Assembly: GCA_031273285.1 (NCBI GenBank)
Contig: JAISSE010000055.1
Coordinates: 1 to 9,011 of the forward strand
Length of the DNA: 9,011 nt
Source of the DNA: Prevotellaceae bacterium
GTDB taxonomy: Bacteria > Bacteroidota > Bacteroidia > Bacteroidales > UBA932
Direction of reading: 5' to 3'
The translations under genes were made by a program, and so were the position numbers. Shown here in pieces: positions 1-7,100 of this stretch. Each line of letters starts with the position of its first letter. Within the stretch, counting starts at the first letter, position 1. The notes under the pieces are model-generated. The model ran no database searches. It saw only the letters and a program-made list of their open reading frames with translations, and was not told the DNA's origin.

Positions 1-68
1 CTCAGGCGCAAGTCCTGATCCCAAAAACCGTAATCTCTGTGTCTTTTAAACGTTTTAATCGTCTTCAT
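1..68 (-). CDS. N-terminus of a transposase-like protein (probably IS5 family), cut by the window edge
   Basis: Read on the minus strand from the ATG at 68-66, the frame stays open to the window edge and gives 22 residues. It begins MKTIKTFKRH and carries DYGFWDQDLRL at residues 12-22. A start of the type YGF-[FW]-D-x-[DE]-x-RL is, from memory, typical of Bacteroidetes IS5-family transposases, in which a 'LSxLGDPLExLN' segment follows; that part lies outside the window. The start is well supported. An AAGGAAA Shine-Dalgarno sequence sits about 8 bases upstream, and a consensus promoter lies just before it at 93-123, leaving a leader of only about 18 nt. The gene is back to back with the IS1380-type transposase, so two mobile elements appear to abut or be nested here. 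The coding start is secure; the family rests on 22 residues only. Confidence 0.6.
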   Translation of the reverse strand, partial: MKTIKTFKRHRDYGFWDQDLRL

Positions 69-92
69 ATCTTTATTTCCTTTTTTCGACTG

Positions 93-123
93 CAAAGGTA
101 AGCATATTTATTTATATAACAAA
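93..123 (-). promoter_or_regulatory. Bacteroidetes-type promoter for the minus-strand transposase-like gene
   Basis: On the minus strand, TTTG (123-120) is followed after exactly 19 bp by TACCTTTG (100-93). This matches the known Bacteroidetes primary-sigma consensus TTTG-N19-TAnnTTTG at every fixed position. Transcription would begin near 86, just before the AAGGAAA ribosome site and the ATG at 68. The -33 box lies 5 bp from the first base of the divergent transposase ORF at 129. Confidence 0.75.
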
Positions 124-128
124 ATATT

Positions 129-1469
129 ATGACACTTTTTTTGATTTCAATAGTTTTCAGGATTGCCCTGTATGAGTTTGCAGGTAAGGTAGTTACTCCA
201 TGGGGCGGAATGGTGTTTCTGAAGCAATTTCTGGAACAGATCAAGTTTTCCGAACAGGTAGCCACCTGTCCGCATTTGCCTCAGCCCGGTTCCAATCGCG
301 GTTATACTTTGCCGGTTCTTTTGGCATCGTTTATATGCAGCGTTTGGTGTGGCGCAACAAAATTTCTGCATACGGAACAAACCCGTGCCGATCGTGTACC
401 GGCAAAGATTTTTGACTGGAAATGCGTACCGGGTCAGGATGCGTACAGGCGATTTTTCTCCAAATTTACACAAGTCGACAATCTTCGGACAGCCGATTAT
501 TTTCTGCGATGGCTGCTACAAAGTTATCAGTATAATAATTTTACACCGGATTTCGACAGCAGTGTGCCGACTCGCTACGGGCATCGGGAAGGAGCAAAAC
601 GGGGCTACAATCCGCAAAAATGGGGAAGGAGTTCACACCATCCGCTCATTGCCTTTATCAATGATTTACACCTCGTGGCAAATGTTTGGCTGCGCAGCGG
701 CGACACGGGCGCCTCGAATAATTTTCTGTCATTTCTGGAAAACACAATGGAAAAACTCGAAAATAAAAAAGTCAGTTTAATACGTTTAGACAGTGGTTTT
801 TGCAGTGATGAAATCATGAATTGTCCGGAAAGTAAATCGCTGAATTATATCATTGCGGCAAAATTTTATCACCCCGTACAGCGACTGATTGCAGGAAACG
901 AAAACCGGATGCTGCCGGATGAGGGTATCGAAATTTGTGAAAAAACATATCGGGGACAAAAATGGAAAATCGCTCGTCGGCCGGTGATCGCAAGACAAAA
1001 AATTTCTGTTCGTCCGCAGGCTGCGGGCAAGACATTGAGCCTGTTTCCCGACCATGAACAATATCGCAACTGCCAATACAGCACGTATTTTATCGGTATG
1101 GCATTTGCGCCGACAGAGGTTTGGCGACTGTATTGCGAACGTGGAGATGTCGAAAACAGAATTAGGGAAATTAAATACGATTTTGGATTCGACAGTTTCA
1201 ACCTCAAAGATTTTTACGCTGCCGAAGCCGCCCTGATTTTTTCAATTATTGCCTGCAGTCTGATGTCCATTTTCCGAATGTCTGTTTTGCAGGAAAAGAC
1301 ACAAAGAAGGCTGTCAACGCTGCGTTTCAGAATATTTACAATCGGCGCTTATTTTCAAAAAGTCGATGACAGACCGGTTCTAATGATAGTCCTGACAAAA
1401 AAACGACGAAGATGGTTTGACGACCTTTGGAACTATCCGCTGAAGTTGCCGTTATGTCCTAATGCGTAA
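129..1469 (+). CDS. IS1380-family transposase
   Basis: A 446-residue DDE transposase that would cut and paste its own insertion sequence. Family landmarks appear in order: TPWGGM (23-28), LPQPGSNRGY (50-59), SVWCGA (71-76), HTEQTR (81-86), DFDSSVPTRYG (141-151, first Asp probably D143), GYNPQKWGRSSHHPL (159-173), WLRSG (187-191), RLDSGF (219-224, second Asp D221), and RGDVENRIREIKYDFG (338-353, Glu E342). All three acidic residues are present and there is no frameshift, so the enzyme looks intact. The length fits the family (about 430-450). The ATG at 129 is the first possible start after the in-frame stop at 117-119. It has no Shine-Dalgarno sequence, and the first 15 or so residues are unusually hydrophobic, so the true start could be slightly later at a non-ATG codon. 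No plus-strand promoter was recognised. Confidence 0.92.
   Translation: MTLFLISIVFRIALYEFAGKVVTPWGGMVFLKQFLEQIKFSEQVATCPHLPQPGSNRGYTLPVLLASFICSVWCGATKFLHTEQTRADRVPAKIFDWKCVPGQDAYRRFFSKFTQVDNLRTADYFLRWLLQSYQYNNFTPDFDSSVPTRYGHREGAKRGYNPQKWGRSSHHPLIAFINDLHLVANVWLRSGDTGASNNFLSFLENTMEKLENKKVSLIRLDSGFCSDEIMNCPESKSLNYIIAAKFYHPVQRLIAGNENRMLPDEGIEICEKTYRGQKWKIARRPVIARQKISVRPQAAGKTLSLFPDHEQYRNCQYSTYFIGMAFAPTEVWRLYCERGDVENRIREIKYDFGFDSFNLKDFYAAEAALIFSIIACSLMSIFRMSVLQEKTQRRLSTLRFRIFTIGAYFQKVDDRPVLMIVLTKKRRRWFDDLWNYPLKLPLCPNA
129..1469 (+). mobile_element. IS1380-family insertion sequence (minimum extent; ends unresolved)
   Basis: The interval given is only the transposase gene; the element must extend beyond it on both sides. 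I compared 60-170 with the reverse complement of 1470-1660 by eye and found no convincing terminal inverted repeat and no target duplication. The best partial matches were ACnGCAAAGG near 90-99 and 1485-1494, and an AT-rich ACAAA...ATG near 119-131 and 1504-1520. The first of these on the left overlaps the minus-strand promoter, so it is probably chance. IS1380 elements of Bacteroidetes are usually about 1.6-1.7 kb, which would put the right end near 1600-1660. Confidence 0.5.
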
Positions 1470-1501
1470 TTTGGGTTTAATTTTCGCCTTTGCTGTTTTT
1501 T

Positions 1502-1642
1502 ATGCACATAAAATATTTGTGGCGGTACAAGTCTGCGGAACTAAAGGAAGAACCGGACAGCGCCTTAACGCAAATTAGTCCGCAAATTCCGATTTTTTTA
1601 CTACTTTTGTCGATGATAATTATGGTACGGATACGGCATTAA
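1502..1642 (+). CDS. Possible 46-residue small membrane protein or gene remnant
   Basis: An ATG at 1502 opens 46 codons ending at TAA 1640-1642. The product is hydrophilic at first (MHIKYLWRYK, then an acidic stretch with LKEEPD at 14-19). It ends with a hydrophobic run (IPIFLLLLSMIIMV, 29-42) and a basic tail RIRH, which resembles a single-pass small membrane protein. The frame is open back to 1481. There is no ribosome site, the product resembles nothing I recognise, and the ORF lies where the right end of the IS1380 element is expected. It could be chance, or a fragment of a gene broken by the insertion. Confidence 0.18.
   Translation: MHIKYLWRYKSAELKEEPDSALTQISPQIPIFLLLLSMIIMVRIRH
1602..1609 (+). 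promoter_or_regulatory. Possible -7 box (TACTTTTG) upstream of manC
   Basis: TACTTTTG matches the TAnnTTTG -7 consensus of Bacteroidetes. No TTTG is present at the expected distance upstream; only TTAG at 1575-1578, with a 23-bp spacer, is near. If used, transcription would start near 1616 and leave a leader of about 120 nt before manC. A weak or factor-dependent promoter is possible, but a chance match in AT-rich DNA is equally likely. Confidence 0.3.
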
Positions 1643-1691
1643 TAAAACAAATGTAATGATATATCGGTTATTCATGAAATAAACCATTACC

Positions 1692-1705
1692 GACGTCGGA
1701 CGTCC
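1692..1705. repeat. Tandem palindromic GACGTC repeat upstream of manC
   Basis: The self-complementary hexamer GACGTC occurs twice, separated by a single G (1692-1697 and 1699-1704). The second copy lies inside the longer palindrome GGACGTCC (1698-1705). The pair sits about 35-48 bases upstream of the manC ATG in otherwise AT-rich DNA. It has the form of a protein-binding site, but no known regulator is recognised. Confidence 0.3.
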
Positions 1706-1739
1706 AAGATAGGAAATATGTTAAAAAATAATATACTAA

Positions 1740-2834
1740 ATGAATAATAATGATTATTGTATAATAATGGCCGGGGGCATCGGAAGCAGGTTCTGGCCTC
1801 TCAGCAGAACGAAAAAGCCAAAACAGTTTCTGGATATTCTGGGTGTCGGGAAAACGTTTATCCGACAGACTTATGAGCGATTTGCAAGGATTATTCCCGC
1901 CCAAAACTTTCTTGTTGTAACGGGAATTGATTATAAAGGTCTTGTATTGTCAGAAATACCGGAGATTGAAGAAAATCAGGTACTGTGCGAACCGATGAGG
2001 CGAAATACAGCCCCGTGCATTGCATATGCTACATACAGACTCCTGAAAAAAAATCCGGGCGCGAAGGTTGTTGTAACTCCTTCGGACCACATAATTTTCA
2101 ATGAGACCAAGTTTTTGGAAGTGATGCTCAACGGGTTGGCTTATGCCGAAAACAACGATGCTCTTGTTACGGTAGGCTTGAAACCGACAAGACCCGAAAC
2201 GGGATACGGGTATATTCAGATAGAAAAAAACGACGCTCCCGGTTGCAAGGATACCGTTTGCAAAGTGAGAACTTTCACGGAAAAGCCCGATGTCGAAACG
2301 GCAAAATTGTTTGTGGAAAGCGGAGAATTTTACTGGAATTCCGGAATATTCATCTGGAGTCTGAATTCCGTCCAAAAGGCTTTGTCCGCCTATCTTCCCG
2401 ATATTGCGGATATATTTTCGGGTGGCATGGACAAATACGGGACGTCTTCGGAAGAGTCTTTTATTTTCGAAGCATATTCGCAGTGCTACAATATCTCAAT
2501 CGACTACGGAGTGATGGAAAAAGCCGAAAATGTATTTGTTTTTGCCGCCGATTTCGGATGGTCGGACGTCGGTACATGGAATTCGCTTTATTTGCAGCTT
2601 GACAAAGACGGAGCCGGAAATGCCGTGAAAAATGCAAAAACCTATCTGTCCGATGTATCCAACAGTATGATTGATTCGGCTAACCGGGATAAACTGATAG
2701 TTATCAAAGGACTGGACAATTACCTTGTCGTCGATACCGATGATGTGCTTATGATTTGTCCGAGAAATAATGAAGATGTTATAAAACAAACTATTTCGGA
2801 TGTATTGGCTGACAATGGAGTAGATTTTATTTAG
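1740..2834 (+). CDS. manC: Mannose-1-phosphate guanylyltransferase (GDP-mannose pyrophosphorylase)
   Basis: This cytoplasmic enzyme joins mannose-1-phosphate and GTP to give GDP-mannose and pyrophosphate, supplying mannose, and often fucose, for surface glycans. The 364 residues form a nucleotidyltransferase fold. The GTP-binding signature AGGIGSRFWPLSR is at 11-23 and ends in KPKQF (26-30). These are followed by EPMRRNTAPC (84-93), the metal-binding PSDH (114-117), TGYGYI (154-159), FTEKP (179-183), NSGIF (200-204), SIDYGVMEK (253-261) and GWSDVGTWNSL (273-283). The length fits the monofunctional type; the extra C-terminal mannose-6-phosphate isomerase domain of the bifunctional enzymes (about 470 residues) is absent. 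The ATG at 1740 lies 9 codons before the nucleotide-binding loop, as usual, and has no Shine-Dalgarno sequence. A DUF4294 gene follows after 14 bp, suggesting co-transcription. Confidence 0.94.
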   Translation: MNNNDYCIIMAGGIGSRFWPLSRTKKPKQFLDILGVGKTFIRQTYERFARIIPAQNFLVVTGIDYKGLVLSEIPEIEENQVLCEPMRRNTAPCIAYATYRLLKKNPGAKVVVTPSDHIIFNETKFLEVMLNGLAYAENNDALVTVGLKPTRPETGYGYIQIEKNDAPGCKDTVCKVRTFTEKPDVETAKLFVESGEFYWNSGIFIWSLNSVQKALSAYLPDIADIFSGGMDKYGTSSEESFIFEAYSQCYNISIDYGVMEKAENVFVFAADFGWSDVGTWNSLYLQLDKDGAGNAVKNAKTYLSDVSNSMIDSANRDKLIVIKGLDNYLVVDTDDVLMICPRNNEDVIKQTISDVLADNGVDFI

Positions 2835-2848
2835 CAACAGATTGAAAA

Positions 2849-3433
2849 ATGTACGGGAGGCTGTTTGTTTTTTTTGTATTGTTTTTTACTTTTTTTGAAG
2901 AAAAATTGCATTCTTGCCCACAACAATACAGCGATACAATCAGGACGGAAACATTGCCTCCCGTTTACATTTATCATTGGAAAAATAAAAAAGACTACAG
3001 AAATTTCCGACGAACGGTTTACAATCTGAAAAAAGTATATCCTTATGCGCAGATAGCAAAAAACAAAATGATTGCCTTAGAGGCAGAATATCAACTTGCA
3101 GGCAGCAGCAGGGAGAAAAAATCAATTGTCAAACAACTGGAAAAAGAGCTTTTTTCCGAATTTGAAGCGCCTTTGAGAAATCTGACGATTTCGCAGGGAC
3201 GTATGCTGATAAAGCTAATCGACAGGGAAACAGGCAAAACTTCATACTCCGTGCTAAAGGAATTTAAAGGCGGGTTCAAAACCGCTTTCTGGCAGGGCGT
3301 GGCGCGACTGTTCGGAAACAATCTGAAAACGCAGTATGACAAATACGGAGAGGATAAAATTCTGGAAGAACTTGTGCTGATGTGCGAAAACGGAACTTTC
3401 GATACAGTATATTACAGCATGTTTGTCAAATAA
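2849..3433 (+). CDS. Exported DUF4294 family protein
   Basis: A 194-residue protein of unknown function. A hydrophobic N-terminus (about 5-15, mostly Phe, Val and Leu) followed by HSC (21-23) suggests a signal peptide, possibly a lipoprotein signal at Cys23, although the positive N-region is weak. The DUF4294 landmarks are YPYAQ (64-68), the charged helix at about 73-108 (LEKELFSEFE), the segment ISQGRMLIKLIDRETGKTSY (114-133), and KGGFKTAFWQGVARLFGNNL (140-159). The family is found in Bacteroidetes and has no assigned biochemical role that I know of. The start codon is weakly supported (A-rich leader, no clear ribosome site) but gives a sensible signal sequence. The gene follows manC by 14 bp, so an envelope-related role is possible; that is inference from position. 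Its stop is 5 bp from the stop of the convergent permease gene. Confidence 0.9.
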   Translation: MYGRLFVFFVLFFTFFEEKLHSCPQQYSDTIRTETLPPVYIYHWKNKKDYRNFRRTVYNLKKVYPYAQIAKNKMIALEAEYQLAGSSREKKSIVKQLEKELFSEFEAPLRNLTISQGRMLIKLIDRETGKTSYSVLKEFKGGFKTAFWQGVARLFGNNLKTQYDKYGEDKILEELVLMCENGTFDTVYYSMFVK

Positions 3434-3438
3434 CCGAT

Positions 3439-4146
3439 TTATCCCAGAAATTTTTCTCTTTTTTGCAGATTCATCAAGCCTGCCATCATCCATACTATAC
3501 TTCCGACAAGCAGAAAAATACGGTTTTTCAATATTATGCTTTCCCAGATGACCGCCAGCATATTGCGGGGGGACGAAAACGGGTTGAGCAGTATATTCCA
3601 GTAATTGTTGCCCTGCACAATGAGGATTCCGACGGCTACTATAATCATTATGACCGCCGTACCGTTTCCGTTGCGGGTTATGGTGGAGAACATGAAAGCA
3701 AGATTGCCGTAAAACAATATCGGAAACATCAGATGGAACGACATTTCCAGGGGATTGACGGGATACAGCAAAACCACTGCAATATATGAAAACAGTATGA
3801 CAATAAAGAATATGGCGACATATATCATAACCAAACGCACCGCCCATACTTTATATTTATAGTTCGGAATCCCGAAAAGCAGTTCCAGTATGCGGGCGTC
3901 TTCGTCGTTTTGTATGCCGAATACCGACGGGTAGAATATAAGGAGCGTACCAGGAAAAATGAGCAGAGAGTATATGAGTTCCTCGTTTATTTCGACTCTC
4001 TCCCATGCCGCCTGAAACATGAAAAAAGCAAAAAAAGCCAGCGCGGCAAGTATGAACCAGATAAATTTGCCGGCAAATATGATTTTGAGATTATATTTCG
4101 CCAGCTTCGGCAGGATACGTATAAATTGATTTACTGTCATAATCAC
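3439..4146 (-). CDS. ABC-2-like membrane permease, probable partner of the upstream RND-ABC fusion
   Basis: A 235-residue integral membrane protein with about six predicted TM helices (near 27-45, 57-78, 103-128, 136-156, 163-179 and 206-226). After TM2 it carries NDEDARILELLFGIP (80-94), followed by a charged stretch and KVWAVRLVM (99-107). This resembles the ABC-2 permease pattern in which an acidic 'E..TLE.LL..P' loop, a coupling element facing the ATPase, is followed by TM3. The N-terminus has an amphipathic basic segment (LPKLAKYNLK, 12-21) before TM1, also usual for ABC-2 permeases. The start is GTG at 4146, only 10 bp after the stop of the fusion gene, or ATG at 4140 two codons later. 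Neither has a strong ribosome site, so translational coupling is plausible. As the only separate permease beside an ATPase, it would either form a homodimer or pair with the extra TM helices of the fusion. Overall similarity is by pattern only. Confidence 0.8.
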   Translation of the reverse strand: MIMTVNQFIRILPKLAKYNLKIIFAGKFIWFILAALAFFAFFMFQAAWERVEINEELIYSLLIFPGTLLIFYPSVFGIQNDEDARILELLFGIPNYKYKVWAVRLVMIYVAIFFIVILFSYIAVVLLYPVNPLEMSFHLMFPILFYGNLAFMFSTITRNGNGTAVIMIIVAVGILIVQGNNYWNILLNPFSSPRNMLAVIWESIILKNRIFLLVGSIVWMMAGLMNLQKREKFLG

Positions 4147-4156
4147 TATTTTCTAA

Positions 4157-7100
4157 TTAACTTTCATACATGTTTTTGAGAAGACACAGATAAGCGTCTT
4201 CGAGATTGGGTTCCACCTGTATCGCTCCCTCGAAAGGAGGCTGTTCTACGGACAAATATCTGATTTGTATCAACTCGCCGTCCTGCATGTGATACACGAT
4301 TCGGGTCTTGTCCAGTTCATTTTCGAACGTTGCCTTGTCGACATCAAAGCGCCATACTTTTCCGGCAGCCATGTCAACCATTTTGACGGGGTCGCCGAAG
4401 TATTTGAGTTCGCCTTTGTTGACCACAGCCACCTGATTGCAGGAGCTGGATATGTCTTCGATAATGTGTGTCGAGAAAATAACAATCCGTTCCTTGCTCA
4501 GTTCGACAAGGAGATTGCGGAAGCGTATGCGTTCGCGCGGGTCGAGACCCGCGGTAGGCTCGTCTACAATGAGTATTCGCGGCAAATGGAGCAAAATCAA
4601 CGCAATACCGATACGCTGTTTCATTCCGCCGGAGAAGGAGGCAATCCTGTCGTTTCTGCGGTCGTACATGTGTACGGCTTTGAGTACATATTCGATACGT
4701 TCGCGACGAACGACAGGGTCGGTTATATCTTTCAGCATCGCCTGATAGTCCATAAATTCCCATGAAGTCATATTTTCGTAAGTGCCGAATTCCTGCGGAA
4801 GGAAACCGATAAGGCTCTGCAATTCTTCGCGATATATGCGGGTATCAAGCCCGTTGATCCAGATACTGCCGTAACTCTGTTCCAAAATTCCGCAAATAAT
4901 GCGCATCAGAGTCGATTTTCCCGCTCCGTTGGGTCCCAGCAGTCCGAACATTCCGGTTTTAATCCGAAAAGATACTCCTTTCAACGCTTTGAAAGGCTTA
5001 CGCCGTTTGCCGAGTACGGGAATTTTTTTTACAAAACGGTAATACAGGCGTTTCAGACGACCCTTCACTCTTTCCACATTAATATCTTTCTCGTATAAAT
5101 TGACCGAAGTGTTGTAAACCGCAAGACATGCAGCCCATAAAACGGCTATCACAATCACCAGATTCGGACTGTCGAGTTCGCGAAACATCCCGACAACGAC
5201 AAACGCCGGAATCGCCCAAAAAACAAACCTGTCCGTAAACCTGACCAGCCTGTTGTTATCGGAGACGTAACGAAGATACCGACGTATATTTCGCCACAGA
5301 TAAAGTGTTGCAATGTAGATGATAAACGAGAAGATAAAAATCCATAATCCGTTCTTCAGATAATAATAGGTAAAATAGATTGTAAATCCATATAAAGCAT
5401 ACTGCCACACCGCATTGAGAAAATCTTTCGGGCTGTGATATTCGTTGGAAATTCCCAGACGTTTGCGTATGAGCAAACCGCTGTTCCACTGGCGGCTGAA
5501 TCGTCCCGGACGGTCGTACACCTTGACGAGATTGCGTATCGTGATACGTATTTCCTCTTTCGGATCAATGACTTTGGCACTTGCGTGGCGCAGACTGTTC
5601 TGGGCAAAATATGTCATTCCCGGAATCAGTATTGTAAGCCCTATAAAATAAACTGCCTGCCATATCATTCCTTCCACATAAAGATATATGCAGGCGACGC
5701 CCGCGATGTAGAGTATCAGGTGGACAATCCGTATTTTACGTGAAAGCGTTCGATACCATGCCAGTGTATTTTCAAGCCCCATACAGGCAGTCGGCACGAG
5801 AACCAGCGTCAGGATGGTGGAAAACAGCAAACCGCCGATGACGGTAATGGCAAAAGGCGCTCCGATAGCTCCGGCATATTCCGTGTCGCCCATGGCAAGC
5901 GGAAACATTGCCACTATGGTGGTTACAGCCGTTATCAGTATCGGACGGACACGCGACAGACCCGCCATCATCAGTGACCTGTTGCGGCGATAGCCGCTGT
6001 TGCGCAAGATATTGGCATAATCTATCAGTATGATGCTGTTGTTTACAACTACGCCAAGAAGAATCAGAAAACCGATAAGCGTATTGGCATTCAGCAGACT
6101 GTTGCCCGTGAGGACAAGAGCCATCAACGACCCGATAGCAGCCAGAGGTATCGAAACCGACAGTACAAACGGCGTAACAACCGACTCGAATACCGAAGCT
6201 AATATTATAAATATAAGAACGAAAGCCGCAAAAATAAGAAATTTGAAATCCGCAAAATCGTCTTCCTCGTGGAATACTTCGACGGCAACGCCGGCAGGAA
6301 GATTATAGCCGTTGACAAGCCGGTCGATATCGATGCGGTATGATTCCAGAAGCGATTTCGAAGATTCGATATCTCTGGCAAAATTGTAGAAGACCTGCAT
6401 CTGTTTGTCCTTATTGACGCGGTGAATCTGGGAACGCCCGCGTCCGTACCTGATGTCGGCAAGATTGTCGAGAACATACATGCCGCCGTTGTCGGTAAGG
6501 ATTTGCACTTTGCGAAGGTCGTCGGTCGTTCTGTCCCGCTTTTTCCGTTCCTGTTCCTCTTCGGTTTCTTCGGGTTCGATATTGCGGATTATTATATCGT
6601 AGGTTTCGTTGCCGACTTTGAATGATGAGCCGGAAGACATTTCGGGACTGAGAGTTGCCAGACCGGCAGAAATGTTGCCGCGCGATATTTCGTATGATGT
6701 CAATAGCAAAGGGTCGAAATCAAGAATCAGTTCCGGCTGGCGGTTGGTGTACGATACCCGCGAATTGCGGATGAAATCCTGTTCGGCAAGATAATAGCGA
6801 AAGTCTTCGGCGACGATGCGCATTGTCTCAAAATCGGAACCCTTGATGACAATCCGTTCGCGATTGTCGCCTATTCCGAGAAAGCGCATGAAATTGCCGA
6901 GACCGCTGAGAGCGTCGCCGCCGCCGCCTCCGCCGCCGCTCGCCGACTGGGACAGCGAAATTTCGGCTCCGTTGATATTGGACAGCAGTCGCTGAACATC
7001 GGCTTTGATATCCGATATTTCTCTTTCGGATATTTTCCGATAATTTTCTTTAAGAATAAGAGTCAAAGAGGCTTCCTGCTCCATGATGCGGCAAACAAGC

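Noticed and set aside
85..1500. ACnGCAAAGG near 90-99 and its inverted counterpart near 1485-1494 as terminal repeats of the IS1380 element
   Set aside because: The match is short and imperfect, and the left copy is better explained as the -7 box of the minus-strand promoter.
1569..1600. CGCAAATT direct repeats followed by a T-run as a terminator for the transposase gene
   Set aside because: The repeats are direct, not inverted, so no stem forms before the T-run.
3254..3847. A 197-codon minus-strand frame across the DUF4294 3' end and the permease gene
   Set aside because: It overlaps two better supported genes in other frames and is rich in His, Arg, Cys and Tyr with no membrane segments or known motif.
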